Positions 17,560 through 24,412 are shown, counted from the first letter of the stretch. The stretch is 64,000 nt of DNA from an uncultured Alphaproteobacteria bacterium (GCA_902607435.1 CACLJX010000002.1:62001-126000), one strand, 5' to 3'. The notes: a model not told the origin generated them from the sequence alone. Made by a program: numbers and translations.

Positions 17560-18196
17560 TAGTTAATTGTAAATAATGGATAGGTTTATATTCTTTTATT
17601 GACTTAGGTATAAATGCAGAGTCACCAAGATCAGAAAATAAATTAGGTCCTTCTATTTTTTGATTGGCCAATAATTCTGAAAATTCAAATTCCCTTATTT
17701 TAACAAAATTAGTATTAATTAAAGACCATTCATAAAATACAATATTATTATCTAAGCTATCTTTTAAGTTTACGGCATTTCCATGAATGATATTTTTAGA
17801 AAGAATAAATTCAACAGAATTAAACATTAAATTATTGTATGTTTTTGTAAAAATTTTTTTATATTGATTAATATAATTATTTAAAAGTTTTTCTCTTGCC
17901 AATCTTACATTATCTTTAAGAATGTCTATTCCATAAATTGAACCTACAGATAAAATTGAATATTTTTCATAATCCGTTTTATTTTTTGAATATCTTGTAC
18001 TTAGTGTTTTTAATTTTCTGGAAAAAATTTCTGTTAAAAAATTCCCATCGCCACAGGCTGGTTCTAAAAAACGTGATTCAATATTATATGTTTCATCTTT
18101 AACTAGGTCTAAAATATTGTTAACAGTTTTATTGTTCGTGTTAACCTCGGCATATAATCGAATCCGATCTTTAGTTTTTGTTAATTTTTCAAACAC
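17549..18196 (-). CDS. Small DNA methyltransferase-like protein (SAM domain, no NPPY)
   Basis: 215 residues beginning at a GTG. A strong SAM motif I is present (FLEPACGDGNFLTEI), with a motif II acidic segment (YGIDILKDN) and NIIHGNAV, but no [DN]PP[YF] catalytic motif; the corresponding place reads VFYEWSLIN. It may be a non-catalytic partner of the methylase at 16066 or a degraded enzyme. The frame is intact and overlaps the next gene, which argues for function. A 28-bp repeat variant lies 8 nt before the start. Confidence 0.75.
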   Translation of the reverse strand: MFEKLTKTKDRIRLYAEVNTNNKTVNNILDLVKDETYNIESRFLEPACGDGNFLTEIFSRKLKTLSTRYSKNKTDYEKYSILSVGSIYGIDILKDNVRLAREKLLNNYINQYKKIFTKTYNNLMFNSVEFILSKNIIHGNAVNLKDSLDNNIVFYEWSLINTNFVKIREFEFSELLANQKIEGPNLFSDLGDSAFIPKSIKEYKPIHYLQLTNVK

Positions 18197-18204
18197 TTCT
18201 TTAA

Positions 18205-18231
18205 TCTACCACCAAACATCTAGGATGTTGA
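18205..18231 (-). repeat. 28-bp island repeat, copy 8 (diverged)
   Basis: It keeps CTACCACCAA and GGATGTTGA but has substitutions and a one-base deletion in the middle. It lies 8 nt upstream of the restriction-type operon start. Confidence 0.75.
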
Positions 18232-18238
18232 GTTTAAA

Positions 18239-18258
18239 AGCGGGAAATTATTCCCGCT
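18239..18258 (+). terminator. Hairpin, possible terminator
   Basis: Perfect 8-bp stem AGCGGGAA / TTCCCGCT with a 4-nt loop, followed on the plus strand by a T-run. The same hairpin type occurs at 27828-27847. Confidence 0.55.
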
Positions 18259-18263
18259 ACTTT

Positions 18264-18718
18264 TTAATTTACTGAAGATTCAGGTGTTTTCTTATACTTT
18301 AACAACCATTCCTTTTTGGCTTCTTCGTAAGTAATACCATCCCACCTTTCGCCAAGAACCAACCCAACTCATACCGTCTTACTTTCTACGGAACAAAGGA
18401 TGCCAAAGATCCAACGAATGAATGGAAGCTCGTTACTACGGAAAGAGTAAAGGCGTACCGCAAGAAAAAGAAAGAAGCAAAAGAGAAGAGAAAACAATTC
18501 AAGATAAAAATAAAGCAAAGGTCTTTAAAGTAAGACCACGATAGTTTCAGTTGCAAGACTACGAAAGCGATTTTTTAAAATTCAGTTGTTGTATTTCCTG
18601 TGTTTTTAATAATGATTATCAGTATCGGTTTAGAGACTCCTTCTATATTTAGGAAGATAGTACCCCGCTGATTACCGAGAAAGAGTTTAAAGATTATAGT
18701 TATTAAGTTAGTTAAAGT
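18264..18718. pseudogene. Decayed coding fragments without an intact gene
   Basis: On the minus strand, 18264 to about 18365 encodes GERWDGITYEEAKKEW and then KYKKTPESSVN before a stop, a plausible C-terminal piece. On the plus strand, 18354-18533 is open and rich in lysine and glutamate (NSYRLTFYGTKDAKDPTNEW, then basic residues), with no good start. Neither is recognised. From 18534 to 18718 no gene is seen. The stretch looks like remnants of phage-type or earlier cassette genes. Confidence 0.45.
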
Positions 18719-19336
18719 TTATTTTTTTATAAGTAATTTTCCATCGGTCCATTCACCTTCAACAACTTTACCATCGGGATATTTTAATTCACCTTCACCG
18801 TGTGGCATTAATATATTCTTAGATGAATTCTCTTGCCATTCTTCTTTAATATGTCCCCAATATTGACCCTCACCCCATTCAAGCACTCCGTAAACCATGA
18901 CGTTATTTTTAAACTCATATTCTTCAACGGTTGAATGCTCTTCGACAAAGTCGTCCCAATTTTCTACGGAGTCGGGATCAACACTTTCATCATATGGAGA
19001 ATAAAAATCATTTCGATAAAACTTTCCGTGCCAATTGCCTTCATCAAACGTACCATTGTACCAAACTTCTCTGTGTGTATTATCAAAGTCGGAGATGTAA
19101 TTATTATCTAACGCCGTTAGATAAAAAAAACGATGAAATATTGTTGAGTTTGTGTGTTGGGTATAATGACCTTCGTCGGGTTTTTTGAGATTCGTCCACA
19201 AATCGTGAGTTAGTTCGTCGGCCCAAAAAGTTAATTGACCGTATCCATGGGGTTTTCCGTTTTTTACTTCACCCTCGTAACTCATTCTAACATCCATTTG
19301 ATTATAATAATATTTTATTTCTTCTCTTTTAGTCAT
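18719..19336 (-). CDS. MORN-repeat protein
   Basis: 205 residues with MORN-like repeats, each built on Y-x-G-x-x-x-x-G-x-x-x-G: YEGEVKNGKPHGYGQLTF near residue 20, YNGTFDEGNWHGKFY near 95, and MPHGEGELKYPDGKVVEGEW at the end. MORN repeats form beta-hairpin stacks used in protein or lipid contact. There is no signal peptide. No partner is evident nearby, and its role in the island is unknown. Codon use is less AT-biased than in the core genes. Confidence 0.72.
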   Translation of the reverse strand: MTKREEIKYYYNQMDVRMSYEGEVKNGKPHGYGQLTFWADELTHDLWTNLKKPDEGHYTQHTNSTIFHRFFYLTALDNNYISDFDNTHREVWYNGTFDEGNWHGKFYRNDFYSPYDESVDPDSVENWDDFVEEHSTVEEYEFKNNVMVYGVLEWGEGQYWGHIKEEWQENSSKNILMPHGEGELKYPDGKVVEGEWTDGKLLIKK

Positions 19337-19353
19337 TTCTACAATTGAATATA

Positions 19354-19740
19354 TTATATGATCTTTTCAAAATTCTTAACACATCGATATCTAATTTTAT
19401 GAAAATAGCTATCCGAATAAATAATGGTTAATCTTCCCGTATGTCTTGAAAATTGATAATCCCAACCTACACTTTTAAATGAAATAAAATAATCATCTAC
19501 TTTGTAAATTTTTTCTTCAACATAAGAAGAACTTGATTCAATTTCCCACATTTGAATTATTTTATTTTTTATATCTATATTTAAAATCATATCTCTTTCA
19601 TGCGGCTCCAATGCAAATTCAGTATCACTTCCTCTAAACCATTTCCATTGCCATTCTCCTTCACAATAAAATTGTGATATCTTTGCATCAACAAATTTTG
19701 GTAAGAAAACTAAGACAATAAATAAAAAGAGTTTTTTCAT
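19354..19740 (-). CDS. Short exported protein of unknown function
   Basis: 128 residues starting at 19740, where an N-terminal signal peptide (MKKLFLFIVLVFLPKFVDA) begins; the upstream ATG at 19764 lies inside the repeat. The mature part is about 109 residues, beta-rich, with two cysteines (QFYCEGEW and YRCVKN) that could form a disulfide. Another short exported two-cysteine protein is encoded at 26495-26893, but the two are not clearly homologous. The 28-bp repeat end supplies the probable ribosome site. Confidence 0.65.
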   Translation of the reverse strand: MKKLFLFIVLVFLPKFVDAKISQFYCEGEWQWKWFRGSDTEFALEPHERDMILNIDIKNKIIQMWEIESSSSYVEEKIYKVDDYFISFKSVGWDYQFSRHTGRLTIIYSDSYFHKIRYRCVKNFEKII

Positions 19741-19748
19741 CACGATTA

Positions 19749-19776
19749 TCCTACCACCAACCACGAGGAATGTTGA
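19749..19776 (-). repeat. 28-bp island repeat, copy 9
   Basis: An exact copy, 8 nt upstream of the short exported protein. It begins the right copy of the long direct repeat. Confidence 0.9.
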
Positions 19777-19943
19777 GTTTAAATCTTTAAAACTAACACA
19801 GTAGTCCTATAGTAAGAATATTTCCCACAGTAAACTTACAGGCTTTCTCCTCGAAGATTGTCTGAAGTTATGTTAAAATCAATTAATGGTGGTACCAGAG
19901 TGGTACCAGAAACTTTTTAAAGTTTAAGCAAGCTTGAAAAAGG
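19749..19943. repeat. Long direct repeat, right copy, next to tRNA-Arg
   Basis: Nearly identical to 8107-8270 over about 162 nt, with weaker similarity to the end. It leads into the intact tRNA-Arg and probably includes its promoter. Confidence 0.85.
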
Positions 19944-19958
19944 TAGAGAAACAAAGGA

Positions 19959-20035
19959 GTGCCCGTAGCTCAGTAGGATAGAGCACCAGATTCCTAATCT
20001 GGGGGTCGTGAGTTCGAATCTCGCCGGGCACGCCA
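19959..20035 (+). tRNA. tRNA-Arg (anticodon CCU)
   Basis: 77 nt with encoded CCA. The acceptor stem is GTGCCCG / CGGGCAC with discriminator G. The anticodon stem is CCAGA / TCTGG around loop TTCCTAA, giving anticodon CCT (reads AGG). The T-arm is GTGAGTTCGAATCTCGC. This gene is the integration target of both islands: its 5' half is copied at 7032-7073 and its 3' end is mimicked at 23990-24011. Confidence 0.95.
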
Positions 20036-20088
20036 ATTTCCTTAAATATTCCTTTAATGGCCGCACTCCTTCCGCAAAGGAGATACAG

Positions 20089-20304
20089 ATGGCTACTATA
20101 AGAAGACGTAATCGTAATTATAAGTGGGAAGCCCAAGTAAGAGTTACAGGATACAAAAAAATTTATAAATCATTTAAGTACAAGGAACATGCAAAAAAAT
20201 GGGCAAAAGAAATAGAAAGAAAAATTGAGAAAGGAATTTATCAAGAAACAGGTGACTTAGGCATTATTAAACTGGGTGATTTATTAAAAAGATATTTAAA
20301 TTAG
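20089..20304 (+). pseudogene. Tyrosine integrase, N-terminal remnant
   Basis: 71 residues after a good ribosome site (AAAGGAG): MATIRRRNRNYKWEAQVRVT, then KSFKYKEHAKKWAKEIERK. This is the arm-binding N-terminal domain of phage and genomic-island tyrosine integrases. The core-binding and catalytic domains (with the R-H-R-Y residues) are missing; the frame stops at 20304. Its place 53 nt downstream of the tRNA 3' end is the classic position for an island integrase. Confidence 0.85.
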
Positions 20305-20338
20305 GTCAGTCCTAATAAAAAAAGTTACCCCAAAGATT

Positions 20339-20391
20339 AAGAGGGTTATTTTAAGATTAACACATAGTTTTTTTGTGGTATGTAAATATTA
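20339..20391 (+). repeat. Island B dispersed repeat, copy 1
   Basis: Related to 21607-21668 and 22305-22357. The shared pattern is AAGAG-GGTTATTTT, then TTAACACATAG, then a T-rich stretch ending ATGTAAAT. It lies immediately before the acyltransferase fragment. Confidence 0.6.
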
Positions 20392-20392
20392 G

Positions 20393-20551
20393 ATGAAATT
20401 TACATATCGCCCAGAAATAGATGGTTTAAGAGCAATTGCTGTTGGTGCTGTTATTCTCTATCACGCTCAAATAACCATTTTAGGTCATCAACCTTTTAAA
20501 GGTGCTTTTTTAAGATGGGCATATTGGAAAACTACATTAATATTGTTATGA
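20393..20551 (+). pseudogene. Acyltransferase-3 (OafA-like) N-terminal remnant
   Basis: The 52-codon frame begins MKFTYRPEIDGLRAIAVGAV and continues ILYHAQITILGHQPFKG. This is the first membrane segment of acyltransferase-3 proteins, including the active-site histidine region. Similarity ends sharply near 20512, where unrelated sequence follows. The rest of the roughly 600-residue enzyme is missing. Confidence 0.82.
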
Positions 20552-21312
20552 ATTTTATAGATTTGAACAATTCTTATATTTATTTAAATCCAAATGAAAA
20601 TAATTGTTGGCGAGTTGCGATTAAGTCAATCTTATTAGATGTAAAAGAAAACACTTACTATTATCTCACAAAAGAATGTAGAGCAGAACTAGTAGGCGTT
20701 AAACCATTTGACCATCCAGCAAAATCAGAATTATGTGTAGTAGTAGATAGTAACAATAATAGGTGGAACATAAGAGATATACCAGTTTTCAAATTTAATG
20801 AATTTGGTTCCCATTATTATAAATTTAGAAAAGATGCCAAAGATGAAATTTTAATTAAAAACTGTGATTATAAAATTATTGATTTTAATAATATAAATAA
20901 AAGATTAAAACAAAGAAATTTAGAAAGTTTATATACAAAATTTTCTTATGAGTATCAAAATAAAGAATTTATCATTTTTAACAAAGCAGAATACTTAAAT
21001 TTTGATGGTAAAAAAAATAAAGAAAGAGAATATCTACAAACAATTTATGGTTATGTACCTTTTTTAAAAGATAATAAAATATTTATAAGTTATGTAGTCA
21101 GATATTTAGAAAAAGATAAACAAGGTGATTTAGAATTTAGATTACGAACTAATCAAAAAATAAACAGGTACTTGCCCCTTTCAAATAATTTTATTAAAAG
21201 AATAATTAAAAAAATTTTATTTTTTTCTTCTCCACTTATAAAAATTTCAGAATTTTATGAAAAAATAAATATAGATAAATCTAAAATAGAATTTTATGAA
21301 AAAATAAATTAA
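20548..21312 (+). CDS. Hypothetical protein, possibly the front part of a broken endonuclease gene
   Basis: 254 residues from the ATG at 20548 (a start at 20515 is possible but overlaps the acyltransferase remnant). It is lysine- and asparagine-rich, with no recognised domain. The segment CRAELVGVKPFDHPAKSELC and short GIY-like repeats look globular. It ends in a near-duplicate KISEFYEKIN / KIEFYEKIN, then meets in another frame a PD-(D/E)XK-like endonuclease tail at 21311. A frameshift in one larger gene is likely, but an independent protein cannot be excluded. Confidence 0.5.
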   Translation: MNFIDLNNSYIYLNPNENNCWRVAIKSILLDVKENTYYYLTKECRAELVGVKPFDHPAKSELCVVVDSNNNRWNIRDIPVFKFNEFGSHYYKFRKDAKDEILIKNCDYKIIDFNNINKRLKQRNLESLYTKFSYEYQNKEFIIFNKAEYLNFDGKKNKEREYLQTIYGYVPFLKDNKIFISYVVRYLEKDKQGDLEFRLRTNQKINRYLPLSNNFIKRIIKKILFFSSPLIKISEFYEKINIDKSKIEFYEKIN

Positions 21313-21601
21313 ATTTATTTCAGAATGGCAAAAACATAGCTGTATAATTAATACTCGACCAGCACGTTTTGATTTTTATTTACCCTTACGTAAAATATTA
21401 ATTGAATTTGATGGTATACAGCATTTTAAACCAGTACAATTCGGTGGGATGAGCTTGAAGAAGTCTAAAGAAGAATATTTAGAAACAAAAAGAAGAGATA
21501 AACTAAAAAATTTATGGGCAAAAAAAAATAATTATGAATTAATACGGATAAAATATGATGCCGATTACTTAAAAATACTTTCAAATAAAATTTTAAGTTA
21601 A
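21311..21601 (+). pseudogene. Endonuclease C-terminal fragment (DUF559/Vsr-like fold)
   Basis: A 96-residue open frame without a start codon. It carries RFDFYLPLRKILIEFDGIQH, a PD-(D/E)XK-like core with a D...E-x-D-G-x-Q-H arrangement, followed by a helix RRDKLKNLWAKKNNYELIRI that closes this fold. The pattern is common in phage-borne and Vsr-like endonucleases. It overlaps the end of the 20548 frame by 2 nt in a different frame, so the two may be halves of one gene broken by a frameshift near 21300. Confidence 0.7.
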
Positions 21602-21606
21602 AGGTT

Positions 21607-21668
21607 AAGAGAGTTATTTTTTTTCATTGTTTAACTCATGGTTTTATTGAAGGATATTATGTAAATTA
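21607..21668 (+). repeat. Island B dispersed repeat, copy 2
   Basis: Shares AAGAGAGTTATTTT, TTTAACTCATGG and TTATGTAAATTATA with the copies at 20339 and 22305. It follows the endonuclease fragment and leads into the hairpin at 21670. Confidence 0.6.
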
Positions 21669-21669
21669 T

Positions 21670-21695
21670 AATAGCGGAATTAAATATCCGCTATT
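21670..21695. terminator. Hairpin, probable bidirectional terminator
   Basis: Perfect 9-bp stem AATAGCGGA / TCCGCTATT with an 8-nt loop, between convergent reading frames. Confidence 0.65.
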
Positions 21696-21781
21696 ATCTT
21701 ATAATAATATTTATTTTGTAATTTTTATTAATAGTGTTTTTCGTAAGTAATTTTTACAAGTTACTTAAATGTAGATGGCGT

Positions 21782-22186
21782 CTATTTCTTCTCCCAAAGT
21801 TCCCATGTTGCTTTTCCTGCAGCATCAACATCCCAGTCATAAACTACACATTTGCCGTTGAGACTCGATAACGATGGAGCTGAGGTTTGAAAATAACATG
21901 CTCCTCTAAAGTTTATACCACCTTCTGCATTAAATTTACCAATGCCTGTTGCTGTGAATGTTGCCACTCCATCTGCAGTCATGACGACACCTCGATTAGG
22001 GCACTCTCCATAAAGGGTGCCATCTGCTCTCATATCAGAAGCATAAGCTACTATTACTTGAACTTCAGCTCCTGCTAAAGTTCCACTTCCTTCAGCTCTT
22101 GTCTCAAATCTAGGTAGAGCACCATTTCCAGGTAGGGGTGTATTTGTAGCAGTTGCTGTTAACGAACCAATCTTTTCTCCTAACAT
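21782..22186 (-). CDS. Hypothetical beta-rich protein
   Basis: 134 residues after a clear ribosome site (AAGGAGAAG). The sequence is glycine-, alanine- and threonine-rich with regular alternation (GSLTATATNTPLPGNG, GVATFTATGIGKFNAEGG), suggesting a small beta-barrel or lipocalin-like fold of about eight strands. Three cysteines are present (YGECPN, GACYFQ, GKCVVYD). There is no signal peptide. Its composition is much less AT-biased than its neighbours, which supports acquisition by transfer. No function is assigned. Confidence 0.65.
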   Translation of the reverse strand: MLGEKIGSLTATATNTPLPGNGALPRFETRAEGSGTLAGAEVQVIVAYASDMRADGTLYGECPNRGVVMTADGVATFTATGIGKFNAEGGINFRGACYFQTSAPSLSSLNGKCVVYDWDVDAAGKATWELWEKK

Positions 22187-22304
22187 ATCTTCTCCTTCTT
22201 TTAAAAAATTTCTATTAAGTACAATTTCAAGACTTTAACAATGAATTGTATTGCTGGACCTATAACAATCACAACCAAAAATATAGCTAAAACTTTTATT
22301 TTTT

Positions 22305-22357
22305 AAGAAGGTTATTTTTAGGTTAACACATGGGCTTATTGGAAATATTGAAATTTT
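22305..22357 (+). repeat. Island B dispersed repeat, copy 3
   Basis: Shares AAGAAGGTTATTTTTAGG and TTAACACATGGG with copy 1. It lies just upstream of the glyoxalase-like gene start. Confidence 0.6.
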
Positions 22358-22383
22358 AAACTGAATCAGTTTAAATGTACTTT

Positions 22384-23019
22384 ATGAACTCTCGTATAGA
22401 CCATATTGTAATTGGCGCTGCCAATCTTATTTCAGGAACAAAAACTTTAGAAACTAAACTTAGCACTAAATTTTCTCCCGGTGGAGAACATATGATTATG
22501 GGAACACATAACAAGCTTTTAAAATTGCAATCAAATATTTATCTTGAGGTAATTGCCAATAATCCTAATGTTAGCAAACCATCTCGTCAAAGATGGTTCT
22601 CATTAGATGAATCTAGTATTAAAGAAAAAATTCAGAAGTCACCTAGGCTTTTATGTTGGGTACTTGAAGTTGACAATATTGAAGATACTGCAAAAAAATG
22701 TGGCTACAATCCAGGTGAGATACTCCAATTATCACGTGATGAATTAACATGGAAAGTAACAGTCCCATCTAATGGTAAATTAGTAGAGAATGGTGTTTTA
22801 CCAGTTTTAATTGAGTGGCCAAGCAATAAACATCCTTCAAAAAAACTTAATAATAGTAAAGTGTCAATAAATAAGATTTCCCTTTTTCATCCAGAGCCTA
22901 ATAAAATAAAAAACATTATCTCTAATTTAATTGAATCAGATTTAATACACGTCTCAAAAGGTTTTCCAAAAATGGAATTAATTTTAACAACTCAAAATGA
23001 AAAAGTTGTTATTAATTAA
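22384..23019 (+). CDS. Glyoxalase-like domain protein (Glyoxalase_3 type)
   Basis: About 211 residues. MNSRIDHIVIGAANLISGTK at the start is the pattern of Glyoxalase_3 proteins, followed by GGEHMIMGTHNKLLKL and YLEVIANNP. These are VOC-fold proteins with unknown substrates. An in-frame ATG at 22375 is also possible; 22384 is preferred because the domain begins there. It is followed after 20 nt by the membrane hydroxylase gene, and the two are probably cotranscribed. Confidence 0.78.
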   Translation: MNSRIDHIVIGAANLISGTKTLETKLSTKFSPGGEHMIMGTHNKLLKLQSNIYLEVIANNPNVSKPSRQRWFSLDESSIKEKIQKSPRLLCWVLEVDNIEDTAKKCGYNPGEILQLSRDELTWKVTVPSNGKLVENGVLPVLIEWPSNKHPSKKLNNSKVSINKISLFHPEPNKIKNIISNLIESDLIHVSKGFPKMELILTTQNEKVVIN

Positions 23020-23039
23020 TAATGTTATAAGACGTAAGA

Positions 23040-23990
23040 ATGGATGAGTTCAAAAAGCAAGAATGGAATTATAATCCTAAAACTCCAATTGAAAATAATC
23101 CACTATTTTCATTTCCTTTCATACCTAAAAAAATTATTAAATGGTATGCAGATATGTGGGCCTCATTTTCTGAAACGGTTTTTTGCTTAATTGTTTCAAT
23201 TATATATCTTTCATTACTTCCACCTATAGTGATTTTTAATAATCTTAACTTTAATACGATTTTAACAATCTACTTATTTAATATAACAATTATGTTAGTT
23301 GTTGCAGGAGGTTTACATTTATTTTTTTACACTCTAAGAAAACAAGATGCTAAACTTAAATATGATTCTAGAAGAGTTACGAACAGTAAAAAATTTACAT
23401 TTAATAAACAAGTTCTTGATAATATGTTTTGGAGCCTTGCAAGCGGTGTTACAATTTGGACGTTTTATCAAATCTTGCTTTTATGGAGTTATTCCAATGG
23501 TCTGATTTCTAAAATAAGTTTTGGTGTTAATCCATTCTTATTTTTAACTCTATTTCTTTTAATAATATTATTTGAATCAATACATTTTTATTTTGCTCAT
23601 CGATTACTTCATTTTCAATTCTTCTATAAATTTTTTCATCATATTCATCATAGAAATATAAATCCAGGACCATGGTCAGGGATATCTATGCATCCTTTTG
23701 AACATTTACTTTATTTTAGTACTGTTTTGATACATTTTTTTATTCCATCCCACCCTATACATATTTTGTTTCATTTTATGATTATAACTATAGGAGCCGT
23801 TATTGGACATTGCGGATTTGATGGTTTTTTAATAAACAAAAAAAATAAAATAGCTTTAGGTCATTTCCATCATCAACTTCATCATCGTTATTTTGAATGT
23901 AATTATGGCACAACTGAAACACCAATTGATGTGTGGTTCAATTCTTTCCATGATGGAACTTTTGATACTAATAAAAAGTTGAAAAACTAA
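23040..23990 (+). CDS. Sterol desaturase / fatty acid hydroxylase family membrane protein
   Basis: 316 residues with several membrane segments and the di-iron histidine clusters of the family: HFYFAHRLLH near residue 182, HHIHHRN near 200, and GHFHHQLHHRYF near 282. Such integral-membrane di-iron enzymes hydroxylate or desaturate lipids, sterols or carotenoids. The C-terminal cluster is followed by NYGTTETPIDVWF, typical of bacterial members. It lies at the right end of island B; the tRNA-end copy overlaps its stop region. The substrate is unknown. Confidence 0.87.
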   Translation: MDEFKKQEWNYNPKTPIENNPLFSFPFIPKKIIKWYADMWASFSETVFCLIVSIIYLSLLPPIVIFNNLNFNTILTIYLFNITIMLVVAGGLHLFFYTLRKQDAKLKYDSRRVTNSKKFTFNKQVLDNMFWSLASGVTIWTFYQILLLWSYSNGLISKISFGVNPFLFLTLFLLIILFESIHFYFAHRLLHFQFFYKFFHHIHHRNINPGPWSGISMHPFEHLLYFSTVLIHFFIPSHPIHILFHFMIITIGAVIGHCGFDGFLINKKNKIALGHFHHQLHHRYFECNYGTTETPIDVWFNSFHDGTFDTNKKLKN

Positions 23991-24011
23991 GACTCAAATC
24001 TCTCCGGGCAC
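23990..24011 (+). repeat. Degenerate tRNA-Arg 3' end: right attachment site of island B
   Basis: CTCAAATCTCTCCGGGCAC matches the tRNA T-arm and acceptor end TTCGAATCTCGCCGGGCAC (20013-20031) at 16 of 19 positions, in the same orientation. With the intact tRNA and the integrase remnant at the left, it brackets a segment of about 4 kb. Confidence 0.75.
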
Positions 24012-24034
24012 TTCATTGAATAAAGAATGGTTTT

Positions 24035-24373
24035 TTACAAATTAGTTTTTCCTAGAAGATTTACTAAAATTACTCCAATAATTATTAAAATTAGTCCAAT
24101 AAAAGCATAAAAATTTGGCCATTGATTAAATCTTAAAATTCCTAAAACTGTTGTTGCAATAATGCATAATCCTGCAAAAGTTGCATATGTGTATCCTGCT
24201 GAAATAGTTTTCATAACTTGAGATAAGCAATACATACACAAAACTATTGTTAAGGCACTCATCAAAGACGGAATAATTTTTGAGAACCCTTCAGCTTCTT
24301 TTGCTAATATATTTGATGCCGTGCCAAATGCAACTGCTGCAAGTAGAAATGTATAAGTAAGAAAAATGCTCAT
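24035..24373 (-). CDS. Small multidrug resistance-like transporter (EmrE/SMR superfamily)
   Basis: 112 residues with four hydrophobic helices. The start at 24373 is chosen because the upstream ATG at 24388 lies inside a terminator hairpin. The pattern AGYTYATFAGLCIIATTVLG matches the third helix region of SMR proteins; however the N-terminal glutamate used by EmrE for proton coupling is not at its standard place (TFLLAAVAFGTASNILAKEAEG). It could be a quaternary-ammonium exporter or a related EamA-type half protein. Confidence 0.7.
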   Translation of the reverse strand: MSIFLTYTFLLAAVAFGTASNILAKEAEGFSKIIPSLMSALTIVLCMYCLSQVMKTISAGYTYATFAGLCIIATTVLGILRFNQWPNFYAFIGLILIIIGVILVNLLGKTNL

Positions 24374-24380
24374 ATGTTTA

Positions 24381-24401
24381 AAGGGCACTTTAAGTGCCCT
24401 T
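24381..24401 (-). terminator. Terminator hairpin
   Basis: Stem AAGGGCAC / GTGCCCTT with a 5-nt loop, between the gene at 24413 and the SMR-like gene. Confidence 0.65.
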
Positions 24402-24412
24402 GTTATTAAAAT

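Noticed and set aside
7656-19776. The 28-bp repeats as integron attC sites or a CRISPR array
   Set aside because: No consistent GTTRRRY / RYYYAAC core pair or imperfect palindrome of attC type, no integron integrase, and spacing ranges from about 390 bp to 4.7 kb with genes between, so neither system fits.
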